A stretch of 64,000 nucleotides of DNA from Phycomyces blakesleeanus NRRL 1555(-) (lineage: Eukaryota; Mucoromycota; Mucoromycetes; Mucorales; Phycomycetaceae). This document shows, in pieces, positions 12,405 through 25,045 of the stretch. The stretch covers positions 489,001 through 553,000 of the forward strand of contig NW_017265141.1 in NCBI RefSeq assembly GCF_001638985.1, written 5' to 3'. The notes under the pieces are model-generated. The model was not told the DNA's origin. It saw only the letters and a list, made by a program, of their open reading frames with translations, and searched no databases. Numbering within the stretch: the first letter of the stretch is position 1; every line of letters starts with the position of its first letter. The translations under genes were made by a program, and so were the position numbers.

Positions 12405-12990
12405 GGTTTGAAGTGAATAAGATAGGATCCTAGTAGTGGCAGCAGTGGTGGTAGTAAGAACGGCAATGGTTTGAAAAATTCTGGAAGGAGAAGGGGTAGA
12501 AACATGAAAGGGTGATGAGTAAACTAAAAGAAGAAAAAAAAAAGAAACTATTCTCATATGACTATATTTGATGGGAGTAACTTTTTTCCAAAATGTTGTT
12601 ATCTGATTGAACTCTAATTCAACTATGATTTCAAAACAATCTGATATTTCTATTGTATTTTCTCTCTTTCTTCCTTTACTTCTTCATACCATTACTCTTA
12701 TTTAACGCTAAAAAAAACCTATTCTTTGGTTCGTTACCATAACCATTAACAATACACACAAAAGAGATAAAGGGAAAGACAGGTGGAGCTCAAGTTATTC
12801 AAGTTGCTGATCAAAACCAAGTAAAGCTATAAATCTACTAACAAATCATATACACATACACATATCCACTTGTTTGTTTGCTTGTTTGCTTGATTGGTTG
12901 ATTAACAGCAAAGGTGTAAATAGTGGTATATCATTAACACCAAATTATATCATAATCATATATACATTTAAACAGCCTGACTCTGTCAAC
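12405..12990. other. Spacer between LRR and Tvp15-like genes
   Basis: No gene seen. It holds the LRR promoter and the 3' end of the upstream gene, both on the minus strand. The in-frame extension of the LRR gene (12405-12557) is treated as leader. Confidence 0.5.
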
Positions 12991-13949
12991 TCAATAGTAA
13001 CCACTATTTAGATGTATGCGATCACCATTCACACCACACACTCTTCCTCCTCCTCCTTCTGCTGCTGCTGGTGCTGTTGGTGCTGGTACTAGGGCTTGTG
13101 TTCCAAAATATGCCGGATTCGAGCTGGATTCAAAACAATTCACACAAGGCTGTGATACATGAAACGGGAGAATCGAGGCGTGTGGGTTTTGGTTGTTATT
13201 GTTGTGATAGTGGTGATTCTCTATCATCATTGTACAAGATCCTTCGATTTGTTTATGCTTTTGATGTTGGTTGTAGTTCTGGATATCAGGCTGAGCAAGA
13301 TCTAAACCCTCTGCACAAAACTCCTTGTAGAGTCGGTAGTTTCTCCAGAATGGACAAGGAGGCGTCATTCTAGGTAAAATCGAAATGATTATAAAAGTAA
13401 ACCCAACCGTAAAGCAAAGGATGGTGACAATGGTATTAAATGCCGTATTACACATTATCAAGCACCCTAGACTTGTGTAAATGGTTACAAGTTAAAACCT
13501 TATTCTTTTTCTTTCTTTTATATTTTATACACACACACACGCACACACACATATATATATATAGTGAGTACAAGATGACTTACATTATGGAAAGCGTGCC
13601 TTTGCCTTGATGTGTGCCAAGAAATCCAAAATACTTTTCAGCAACTATTGACGTCTTGAATTCGTTGATAATTAACAATATACTGATAATTCTAAAATGT
13701 ATATACAAGTATATTAATTAATTAATTAATTAATATAAATAAGAAAGAAAGAAAGAAATCTTAGAAACACACAAGCTAATATAATATGAGACTTTACGTG
13801 CAATATATTGTCTGGACAATTTCACTCAGAGTACCGTCTATACCCTTTACTATCGCAGCCGCAAACACCAGCGTATATGTGAGCACGTTAAGTACATTGA
13901 AGGTGAGATTTGCAATCGTGAGTATTTTTGATCGAGATACATAGATCAT
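12991..13949 (-). CDS. COPI-associated / Tvp15-like Golgi membrane protein
   Basis: Three exons (13798-13949, 13584-13691, 12991-13471) give 246 residues with four hydrophobic segments, the topology of the COPI_assoc family, whose yeast member Tvp15 resides in late Golgi vesicles. The diagnostic stretch between TM2 and TM3 is present: LIINEF, then YFGFLGTHQGKGTLSIILG. The second intron uses acceptor ACAAG at 13472-13473; the nearby TCTAG acceptor would give an immediate stop. The C-terminal 100 residues are a polar His/Asn/Pro-rich cytosolic tail, long for the family. Start at 13949 is the first ATG of an AT-rich leader and could be preceded by a small exon. Confidence 0.72.
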
Positions 13950-14418
13950 TATTGGTATTATTGTATAGATCTTATATATATATATAATTCTATAATTTAA
14001 AATATAATATTAAGAAGAACAAGGTTGAATAAAATGTCCAAATGAAAAAAAAAAAATGAAAAAAAAAACAAATTAACCCATTTTCATGTGTATATATAAT
14101 ATTTCCGGAGCATTTTCTCTTCTCAGGTTGCTCACTTTGGGTTCACTTTTGAACTGACTAGGATATATACATATAAGAAACAAATTGATTTCACAAATTA
14201 AAAGATGTTAAATATATTGATGTGGTCTTGGTTATCATTGTTTGGAAAGGGGATAAAGAGTAGAAGAGTCTAAGTAAGAGAAGATATACATTGGAGTTAA
14301 AAGGGGTGACTAGGTAAATAGATAAAGAAGGATATTTTACAGTTAAAAAAGAAAAAGAAAAACAAGCAGAGGTAACTCAAAAGTCTTGATAGATAAACAC
14401 AGTATATATATATGGAAC
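13950..14418. other. Spacer between vezatin-like and Tvp15-like genes
   Basis: No gene seen. AT-rich, with poly-A runs (about 14046-14070). It should contain the promoter of the Tvp15-like gene. Confidence 0.5.
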
Positions 14419-16685
14419 TCATTCATCGTCGGTAGAATGTGTCGATATAGGAGTGGAAGGACGTCTGATGGAATGAGGGAGGGCTGGAACGTCTTTATAA
14501 TCATTCACGATTCCTTCGGAAGCAATCTAATAATACTTGTTAATAATAATTTCCTATAAAGATTTTATTGCTATTGCTATTAACCTGTTGACGAGCTTGA
14601 AGTCTATGGACTCGCTTGTTTTCAAGAAAAGAGGCAACAGCGGCTGCAGTCATCAATGAATGGCGTGTGACAGGACTTGGTTTTTGTCTAGATTGTTGTA
14701 TGTAGGAGAGACGCTTGATGGTACCACTACTTCTAATACCAGTCTGACGAGGTGAAGTGGGAGGTGAAGGAAGTTGGCTGGTTCGAGGTGAAATCTCCTG
14801 GCGTGTGAATCCTAATAATGTTTCTTTGGTTTCTTCCCATTGAGATAACATGTGGGAAAAGTCTTGATCAATCGTTCCAAATCTTTCTCCAATACGTTCA
14901 ATTGAATATGCTGAGCCTATAATAGTATAATTTAATAATCGAAATGATAATAATATAATATATTTTTAATTTTTAATTAATACGAATCTTTATTATTTGT
15001 TTGCTTTTAAAAATAGTCGAGGATTCTTTTTTTTTTAAATATAATTTTTGCCAAAGGAATCTTACCTCGACCTGAAGTAAATGTTTTTGTGTCGTGCTTG
15101 CAAAGGAATATTTTCGATTGAATGTTTCGTATATAATTCTCAAGAACATTGAACCGATGCAAGAGGGTCTGAGCTCTGGGGTCAAAGCTTCTTCCTCCAC
15201 AATCATACTCACGACTAAGACCATCTTGAACTATATACAATAATGATAATCATTAGATAAACATTTTCAATTGTGTATATAGAGATACCCTTAGAGTCTT
15301 ACATATGGCAGCATCAAGTAATTTATTAATATTTGCATTAAATTCGGTATACGTTGAAATCAGATTTGACATGATATTCACCGCATTCTCCCATTTTTGC
15401 TCATAGTCATCGCGTTCGGAATCATGTCCACTGGTCATAATATCTAACGCCAAGAGATACATCAACGTCTCTCGTCGTCTGCATCGGACCGCATAAGAGA
15501 TGTGGTCCAGTCTATCGGTCGGCATTACAGACTTTCTGATATCGGCCGTGTCTACAAAGTTCTTTGGGAGTTCTTCGACATTGTACATCTCTCTTAAACG
15601 CAACAAATTGGCTTGGTGGGTCAGAGGTTGTAGTTGTGTGATACAAGTGGCCAAGGGTTCAAATAGCGCGTGCAACAATTCGCTTGTTTCACGACAAATT
15701 TCTGTAATTTGCCGTGGTTTATTGTTGGGCTGTTCTCGTAGTGGTCTTGGCGCCGAACACGCTGAGGCAAGAGTGTATCCTTGCGAAATGAGATCTACTT
15801 GTCGAATACTGTCCAGAAGACGCAGGAGGCTAGTATCACTATTCTGGAACAAATCGACAATCTGGCAGAGTTTAACTAGCGCCGTTCTGTGTAGACGCCG
15901 GATTATCGTTCGCCGATGAGAGCGACGGATAATAAAGTAGCCAATTAGATGACCAATGCACACGCTGATAATAAGCAGCTGGTGGGAATAACTTGTGTCA
16001 GGCTGTGAACCAAACGAACTTATAGCCATGCCTCCTGCCACCCACAAAAAGGAGAGCACAGATGATATTAATATGATCTTTTTCCATACTCCGTAAGTCT
16101 TTTCGCTTTGTTTTAATGCTGGAAGGTCATTGGTGTCAGCAGGCGTGAGGTCTGTGGTTTGCGTGATAGGTGTGTCACTAAGAAGCGAAGATGTGACAAT
16201 AAAATATTTGAATTGTTCTTCAAATGCTGTTTCTTCCGTATCCGGGAGGGAAGAGCTGAAGGATGTCTGCTTTAAAGGTTATTAACATGTTTCTTGGCCT
16301 GTGTTACGTTACATGTAGTATAGAAATAAAGTAAAATAAAGCAAAAGAAGAAGAAATATAAAATAAAATAGGCACAAAAACTAAAAAAAAAAAACCAAAA
16401 AAAAACCAAAAGTCTAATAGGGCTCCGCACAACCCACACGTGCAAGACAAAATTCTGGTCAATTACCTTGAGGGCATGAGTCCAGTAAGAACCAAGTCGT
16501 ATTAAAAAATTAGCAATAAGCGATGAGTAGGAATGGAATCTCGGTAATGACGCTTTTGCAATCTTGCCAAGTTTTGAGAGAACAAGTGGTTGACGTTGAG
16601 GAGGAATAGAGAGAGTTATGAGTATTATAAAGGATAGTAGCATTGTGAGCTGTGGGAGACAGAGGCTGAAGTCTAGAGTCATCAT
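14419..16685 (-). CDS. Vezatin/Inp2-like membrane protein (myosin-binding family)
   Basis: Five exons (16467-16685, 15303-16266, 15066-15230, 14585-14916, 14419-14526) give 595 residues. The pair of closely spaced membrane segments (IILISSVLSFLWVAGG and LLIISVCIGHLIGYFII) followed by LLRLLDSIRQVDLISQGYTL matches the vezatin domain. That domain includes yeast Inp2, the peroxisomal receptor for the class V myosin Myo2, and animal vezatin at cell junctions. After it come alpha-helical stretches and a Ser/Pro-rich tail. The start at 16685 (MMTLDF) is preferred over an in-frame ATG at 16817 whose product is a Phe/Ser run. Whether it acts in peroxisome inheritance here is inference. Confidence 0.65.
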
Positions 16686-16875
16686 TGTATAAAGAGCATA
16701 AAAAAGGAAAGAAGAAGAAGAAGAAGAAAAAAAAAAGAAGCAAGCAAGCAAGAGAAAGTTAATTAAATTAAGTTGGTTATCAGATTTAGGCCGACTTTCA
16801 ACTTTGTATGAGGGCATTGTGACAAGCCACTAAAAGTTATGGAACATTACAAGTCATCATCTCTCTTTTATTTTT

Positions 16876-19800
16876 TTATTTTGCGTTAAGTTGTGCAAGT
16901 AAGGAATCTAGCTCCTGAGCAACGATATGATTTGTACATTTGGCTCGCACTTGCCTGAATAGAGAATACAATAGGCAATTACTTATTAGCTCATTCTCCA
17001 TCACACTCCCCTTCCATACCAGCTATTGATAACCCTTACCTTAGCCCCTCCATATCCTTGTTCAGGAACGCCTGTTCTCCTGCTTCCTTAAATGCTCCAA
17101 TCTTTATAAACAGCATGGGACGCACTGGAGGATCACATTTTAAGATATACTTTGACGCTTCTTGGTATTGCTTGGCTTTGATACACTCCTCAACAAATGG
17201 CTTCCAAAGACGATAGATTAGTAACGAAGTACAAGAGCGGTAATTCTAAGCACACATTAAATACCTCGTATCCGATAGGAGACTTGCTTTTCGCAAGTTT
17301 CTCGAGATTTTCCCAATCCCTCACTTCCACCAATGCCCGAAGCTTCACCCACCAGAATCTTATTCAGAGAAACATCAGTTATAAAACTCGCATATTCGGA
17401 ATTTCGGGGTTTATTTTGCTCTTATCTCACCTCTTGTCTGGCACTTTGAAGTCTCCCCTAATCTTGGTTGCCTTTGCGTGTTGACCAAGAACGGTACATT
17501 TGTATATGGTCTCGCTTACAGAAAGTCCAGTAAAAGGTTGGTTGGTATCCTTTTCGAGCTGAACCTGGAATTGAAGCAGTTTTACAGCCTCATCAACAGA
17601 CTAACCCCAACCAAAAGTAAATATACATATATATATATATATATATATGAGCTTATTTGTCAGTAACTACATATTAAGATTTTGTATTCATATTTCATAT
17701 TTCATATTTCATACCTTGGCTTCAAATACATGTTCACGATCTTCATGATATGTCTTACCAGCTACCTTTAGCTTGCTAATCCTTTCAGTAGCAACCTGAG
17801 GCATGACATGAGTATAGTATATTATTAATATATTCTTTATTTATATCACCACGCTCTCTACCCCTATAATAATTCTTTATTAGACCACTTACGTCCATAT
17901 CAAAGCCTTCCGAGAGTATCACATTCGCACTCTCTATCCTTCGGTCATCTTGGTAATAAAAGTCCTTGAGGAGTTCTTTGTCTTGCTCTTTACAATAAAC
18001 CTCCAAAAGGTTACATGCCAATGGCTTGTTATTAATTGCACGGAAGAATTCGCCCAAAGGAAGCTTTCGTTTCAGGTGGAAGATAACCAAATAAACTATG
18101 GCAAGTCACTGAGTATTTTCTTGTGTCTTGAAAGGAACGGACAACCTTTCTTTTTTAAAATAATAATAATAGTAATAATAAAAAACAAACAAACAAACAG
18201 TATCGAAACTTAAACTTACCCATATCAGTATCTCCACTCTCAATGGCTTTTATGAGTGCAGTCTCATCTTCTTCCATAGACATCAGCAGTTGGACTTGGT
18301 CGGCAGCTCTGGACTCATAATCTAATAACTAAACATAATCCATAGTACATACAAAACTGTTTTTAGAATCTTTTCGTTGGGGGCATAAAGCGTAAAGATG
18401 TTTCTTTTTTTTATATATCTAATATAAAAAATCCAATTATTTCACACCTTGGTGGCCAATCGTGTCTGCCCTGAGTTATAAGCGGTTGTTGCAATCTCTG
18501 CGTAGGACAATCCAGGTTTCTTGGCAAGTTTATCAACGATTGTCCGGCACAAAGTGTCATCATCATCAGACGAAGATTTGATCTAAGAATTTAGATTGTT
18601 TTTTTTAGAGAAAAGAATAATTATTGAAAAGAACATGCATCTTGTATATATTCATAATCATATTCCCATACAAATACACGCAAAATAAGTCAAGCAAAAA
18701 GAAGCTCAAAATACCTTTGCACATGCCCAGTGAATCAAGACCTTGTCTGTTCTGACGTGTAGATATTCGGCAATACGATATGCTAGCAAATGATGATTTC
18801 GCTGAACAAGTCGATCGACTAGAGCTTCCGGGGTCAAGCGCTTATATCTTTGTAAAAACAATTATAACCAGAGTTAAAATACAAATATACACCAAAAATA
18901 TATGTGTATTGTTTTAAACACACAAAGAAAGAAGGCTTTACTTACTGTGCATAAGTAAGAGGAATGCCGATATCATAGAATCGCACTGCATTAAGCACTC
19001 TTATTGTTTGTGCCATGTCCACAAATCGGTCTGCATTATAGTGGTCAAGGAAACATTTACCAAATGATGCCGCCTAGATTTTAGGTTGACATAGTATGGT
19101 ATGGTGTGTAAGTGGAGGTTTTGGATTTATATCCCAGTCAATACTAAACAGCAGTTTAAACATCAGACAAGAACAGTTGTTTTACCTTTAAAAGAGAGCG
19201 TTGGTAATGATGATGAAACTCAAAGCCGGCAGCTTCCACACAGCAATCAACCGCGTCAATCAAATCTGCCTTGATACTACGGATATTTTCATCTGCCTTT
19301 GGACTCTTGCGCTAAATATACCCACAATTTTAATTTCATTAGTTAGTCTTTAAAGATTGTGTTTTTTAATATTATTATTTATTTAATTATGTACCTCGTA
19401 ATGATCAAGAGCATCATACAGCATGGCAGCAGGAGAAGTTGAACCAATTTTGAAAATTTCTTCAGTAGCAGCTAAAGTAAAACAAAAAAGACACATTTAC
19501 ATTTCACATCATTACAGTTTTCTTTCTTTTGAGAATCAGGACTATCTGTTAATACCTGGTACTTTTTGTAATAGTTCACACTTTTCATTGCTTATGATAC
19601 GTATACCATCAACTTCAGCAGCCAAGTAAATCGGATCATCATAGGTGAATTTAATCCAGTCACCAAACGGACCAACCATCAATACAATCTTGTCCCAATA
19701 CAATACCACTGAATCTGTTCCACACCTAATTTGCGTTTAATTTCATGTCAACATTCGATTCTTCTTATTCTCGTGTCCATTGCTTGTGTCAATCCTAGCA

Positions 19801-21112
19801 TTAACGTTACCAGACAAGTTGCTGAGGGGGTATTTTTGACTTTGTCAAGTATTCCGACAGGTTCTTTTGAAAGTCAGTCGAAACAACCCACAGTTTACCA
19901 TCCACAGTAAAAAGGGCCAGGAACTTTCCATTAGGAGAAACCTCCATCTTGGTGAAAGGACCTTGTTGAAGAAGCTTTGATTTCATACATAGCATTCATT
20001 TCAAATCAGCACAAATGATAAAGAGACGCATAGACACACATATATATACATATGCTGTAGTCTATGATAACGCATACCTGATCTTGGGACTCCTTACTGT
20101 CCACAACCAAAACAGTTGCTCCAGTCGCAATCAGCACTTCAACATGTCTACTGAGGGTATATTGAGGGGGAATAACAGCCCAACTGTGAGGAGGCTCAAT
20201 CAACCCAGTATCTGCCATTGGCTTGGGTCGAGGTTCATCAAAGTTGGTGACTGAGATGAGTTGATAATTTCCAGTCATTGCCACTAATCCAGTTCCCCAT
20301 ATCTGACAGTCAATGATACCAAACTCTTTTGCATCCTGAATAAAATGAAATAAAGTGAAATAAATAAATACTCTATTTTATTTTCTTAATGTATGTCTTT
20401 ATTTATTACCTTTCCAAGAGTGAATTGTGTATTCGTGCCATAGAGAGGGTATAATTTGACAGAGCCATCCTCTGTTACTACTACCAACTGTTCTTGATCG
20501 GTCCATCCCAATGAAACAATCCGTCCCTTGTCCCACTTTTCAATAATTTTTACAATCGTTAACTACCTGTCCGTAACTTTGTGTACAAACCAAATCCCTT
20601 ATATTATTATTGCTATTATTTTACCAAGATTTGCTCAATAAGAATACCAGCAGAGCTGTAGATATATATCGTTGGTTTGATAGGCTGCTGTTTCTGAAGA
20701 AGAAGAACCTTCTTGTCGTCTCGAATCATGGCTGATAAAAATACATTTTTTAAGAGTAAGTTTTATTTTATTTAGCTTTTGTTGTTGTTGTTGTTGTTTG
20801 TCTTTGCAACGCGAAACGATACCAACTCACCTATGGGACCTCCGAATTGAGCACTGGCAATCATAAATTTTGAAAGGTCGGTTTGCTTCCATGAGAGCGA
20901 GTAGATTTCCTGCTTTCTATTTAAGAGATTGGTGATGAGAATTGGTAAAGGATGAATGCAATTCTTTTTATTGTACCTGTAAAAGCGATCCTAAGGAGAA
21001 AACATTGAAATTGTGTAAATTTATATACATCATTTCTCTTCCGAGAATCGCAATAGTATCCAAATGCCCTTACATGGAGTAGAATCCAGTCTGAAGTAGG
21101 ATTAGGTGCCAT
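16876..21112 (-). CDS. VPS16: Vps16, core subunit of the CORVET and HOPS tethering complexes
   Basis: Twenty exons give 828 residues, close to the ~840 of animal Vps16. Exons: 21074-21112, 20977-20990, 20831-20916, 20625-20731, 20410-20562, 20078-20335, 19811-19974, 19556-19725, 19395-19471, 19186-19311, 18946-19073, 18715-18847, 18448-18582, 18220-18328, 17893-18095, 17715-17795, 17431-17600, 17265-17358, 17040-17200, 16876-16954. The N-terminal half is a beta-propeller (for example [20 protein letters not shown]). The C-terminal half is the alpha-solenoid Vps16_C region ([15 protein letters not shown], then [14 protein letters not shown], then [19 protein letters not shown]). Vps16 scaffolds Vps33 for SNARE assembly at endosomes and vacuole. 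Exon 2 is only 14 nt. It is divergent from the NUP155-like gene. Confidence 0.96.
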
Positions 21113-22030
21113 TGTGTAAAATAGCAACAGGATAAACTTCTCCTCCGTTTGTGCTCCAGAATGCTTGACCAAAGAGTTGAAACCCAGCAGGATAAGAGTG
21201 GTTGGTGACGTCTTTTTCTCAAGTCAATGCGCAACTGTTCATGCTGATGATATTGCCTGTAGTTTGTCCTAGCCTCTGTTTCTCATGGCTTTTAGTTGTA
21301 GAGAATACATATAGATATATATTTTAATATAAAGTTCCTTAATATCTGATTCAGGAAGCATTGTTATCCATTAAAGAAGCGCATTTTCAATCAGCGAGAA
21401 GCGAAAATCCACGAATTTGTGTCTTTTTTTCTAAATGATGGTAAAAATATAAAATAAAGCAATGCACAAGCATTGACTGGTACAAAATGAAGTGCACTGT
21501 ACACCACTTCTTGTACAAAAATTATTGATCTGTCAAACCAGCTCAATTAATATTAGTCTTGTTCAATTTTGAACATATAAAAGTACACGCATATATTATT
21601 TGATCCATAAAATTTCATATAATCTGCCATCATTTATACAATAAAAAAAGAAGGAGTGCTTTCTTCTTCTATTAAGCCAAAGTTGAATACACTCGATGTT
21701 ATGCTTTTACTTCTTGCTTAAAGAATAAGCTTTTATGCATTTAATCAAAATCTTAAATTCTTAAGTAAAAAAAAAAATGGAAAAGAAAAATGCATTCAAC
21801 ATCGGATTTTAAATAAATAGTCTGCGTCATTCACATAGTGTTTTTGCAAAAAAGTGCCTGTGGTGTATATAGTCGTTTTATTTTTGACGCGATTTTCCTG
21901 CCTTCATTTTTTTTATTGTCTCGTGTGGTCTTTCTGTTCCTGCGTCTATTCTTCATTCATCGCATTCAAACATATCAGCCACCAAATTTGGTTTTAGCGA
22001 CTAATATATATATATACATATATAAAAAAA
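21113..22030. other. Divergent promoter region of VPS16 and the NUP155-like gene
   Basis: About 0.9 kb with no recognisable gene. AT-rich, with a short TA array directly before the nucleoporin start. Frames seen here (for example 21838-22086) run into the nucleoporin exon in the wrong frame. Confidence 0.6.
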
Positions 22031-24768
22031 ATGTCGGAAACATCCCTCTCAGAAAGCGACTCAAAGGCAATTGTAAATGCTTTTGAAGCTCTCGATACCA
22101 GAGCGGTGCTGGATCGCCGTTTTCCAGACATTGGAGACGCATTTGCTGGTATGGATCGCACCTTTCCAAAAAAAAAAAATTGCATCGCTATTATTTTAAA
22201 ATAATAATAATCCTTAATCTTCTACAGCACCCAGCGATAATGATTACCTCAAAGCTGCTGGAACCGCAGTCTTACCTATTGTTGTCAGACAAAGCCTCCC
22301 ATTGCCTAAAATTGCGTATGAGCAGATTAGATGTGAGTAGATTATAAAAAGCCAGACAAAAAAAAAAGAATAAAAGCAGCAATCGAAATATTTTATTTTT
22401 CGTTATATTCGATATAAATTCTTATTTATTTATTTTATTTATTTATATTTATATTTTACTTATTTTATATCATTTAGTAAAGCCAAACAGTCCATCAGGA
22501 ATATTGCCAGAGATCAATAGAGCATACTTTGCAATTGGAAAACGTTTATATTTTGTAGATTATTCTCAGAGGTAAATCTAATTGAGAAAGACATTCAATT
22601 CATAGTTTTATATATCTTTAACTTTTTATTTTTCATTTTACTCCTAAATCTTCTTTTATAGTAATGAATTACAAGTTTTTGAAGAATCGAGTGAGATTGT
22701 GGGCATTGAGCTTGTCAAACCAAAGCCAGATGTCTTTAGCAAGGAGATTACTCATGTACTTGTCATCGCCACTGTCGACGAAATTAAGATTGTTCCTGTT
22801 TCCTTAAAAAAAACCGACACTGGAAATACTTTATCTCTTTATTCATCTGGACTCACAACTCCATCTGGAAATGTACATATGACTTCCTTTGTCGGCACTC
22901 CATTTGGCCGCATCTTTATGCTTGGCAATGACGGAAATCTTTGGGAGTTAATTTACAAGGTAAAAATAAGAACAAGAAAAAAACTGTCAAGAAATATGGT
23001 GCGAGATATTTGTTATTTACTTTCAGCAAAAATTATGATCGGTAGTCTACAGAAGGATGGTTTAATAGAAAGTGCTACAAACAACTTCATCAGCCCACTA
23101 CAAGCTTCTCCTTCTTGTTTATGTCTCTTCATGGTATAGTTATATGGTCGAGGGAATTGATCTAAAGAGTAAATTACTGAGGAATGTTGGGCATGCATTG
23201 TTTTCTTTTCTCTCTTTCTCTCTCTTTTTTTTTCAGATCCCTGTGTTGCTATTTCAGCAAGCACTGACGGACGTGTTTTATATCAACTCCACCAAAGTTC
23301 GAGTATTCAGGTTACTTACCTTGGAGAGGATGGTCAATCATTTATTACCAAAACCAAAAAAAGCAATATTCTTCAAGATGTCCACAATTCGTGCCCACAA
23401 CTACCTTTAAATAGCGAGAATTTCAAATTCATCGCTCTATATGCAACATCACCCGAAGAGTCAACCAAGTATCAGCTGATAGCAATCACATCTGATGGTT
23501 GTCGTTTATACTTTACTCACTTTAAATCGTCGACGCAACTCACAAAGACGGATCCACCTGACACTCTTGAGCTCATCCATGTTCGCCGACCTCCACCATC
23601 ACTAAACCCACAATTTTACCCAACTGTGTTCAAAAAAGCTATTTACAAAGACAGCACGATGTTCCTTGTGGGCACTGGTGCTGATGAAGGAAAGGAAATA
23701 ATCATGTCTACCTCTCCAGATATTGGAAAGTTAGCCAACTTGGTAAGTAATTTTTTTTGAAAGAAAAGGTTTCTAGTGTATTAACGAAAAAAAAAACAAG
23801 GGAGCCAGGTCAGGCTTGACAGAACTTATGGATCAATTGGAAGTCCAAGGAAAGGTTTTCTCAATTGTAGAGATCCCTTCAGGACCATTTGAGTTGAATG
23901 AACTGTTGACCGATTCCAAGAGCCACTCTAGATATTTCTTGGTCCTCACATCCCTCGGATTAACTGTACTGAAAAAACAGCGACCAATTGATATGCTCAA
24001 GCGATTGCTTTCTAGTGTGGGGAAAGATGTCAGAGCTCGTGCTGATGAATACGAGACTTTCTTTGCCCATTTCGGCCCAGCATCCTCGTCAGCATTGTGC
24101 TACGAACTAGCCTGTTCAGAATTCTCCAACTGGTCCCCTTGTCCTCAACGTAAGAAGAATAATGCCTTTTTTTATAGAGGGAAGACCTTACAATTTTGTG
24201 TGCAGTGACAGCCGATATCCCAGTGACAGGAGACATGATTATGCGGGTTACCGATTTATTGGAAACCCTGGGACAAACACCTTCTCCAATCCCCCCGTCA
24301 TTTTCTAGCCGACATGATGGGCTTGCTCTCTATCTTGGTCGTTTGATAAAACCAGTACGAACCCACCCTTTGGTCGTTGACAGGCAAGTCAATATATACA
24401 TATATATGTACATGTATCCATTTAAAAAATCTGATTCTTACCTAAAAACAATGTTTCCTATCTTTATCTTTCTCTATACATTAGTCACAATATTAAAAAC
24501 AAGCCTTCCAAACGTGCAGCAACACGGGAAGAATTAGTTGCGATACAACGCACACTTTTAAGACTCAAGGCTTACATTGATCAGTAAGTTTATCTCAATT
24601 ATGTACACTCAAGTTCTTACGTATGATTTTTATATGTATATTAGAAATGCCTCTATTTTCCATCATCTTACGCCACGCACAAATGAAGATCAGTCTATTT
24701 ACAGCTTGTATAAACTCATTGAGTTGACTAACGAATCCATTACTGATATTGTTAAGAGACTTCCATAA
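22031..24768 (+). CDS. Nup155/Nup170-family nucleoporin, C-terminal half absent
   Basis: Ten exons (22031-22148, 22228-22332, 22478-22571, 22662-22959, 23046-23133, 23237-23742, 23801-24149, 24206-24383, 24485-24583, 24645-24768) give 652 residues; family members are about 1,300-1,500. The product covers the N-terminal beta-propeller (LKPNSPSGILPEINRAYFAIG, EGWFNRKC, DPCVAISASTDGRVLYQLH) and the start of the helical domain, where the family usually shows a DGLALYLGRL block, present here. It then stops after IVKRLP. The family links the inner ring of the nuclear pore to membrane and Nup35. The intron at 24384-24484 is GC-AG. Downstream only 277 nt separate the stop from RPS18 on the other strand, so no room exists for the missing half. 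Confidence 0.88.
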
Positions 24769-25045
24769 AACAACCTATCTCCATTTTTTTACATAATTAT
24801 CAAAAGCTAAATAAAGTGTTCATAACTCTTTTTCACATTTCATATTTCACAATTTCATATCACATTTCACATTTCACAAATTATTGTTGTACAAAAAGGT
24901 TTGAAGGTTAAAACATGAGGCTTTATTTTGAAAATACTGTTTATGCATTTTTTCTGAAAAAAGAAAGTACAAAGAGAAAAAAATGTCAATCAAATATTCT
25001 TTATATATATACAAACGAATGCTTTAAGTAATGAAATAATACTTA

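Noticed and set aside
22699..23139. Read-through frame past 22959 in the nucleoporin
   Set aside because: The frame after YK is intronic; the family block EGWFNRKC lies in another frame entered at 23046.
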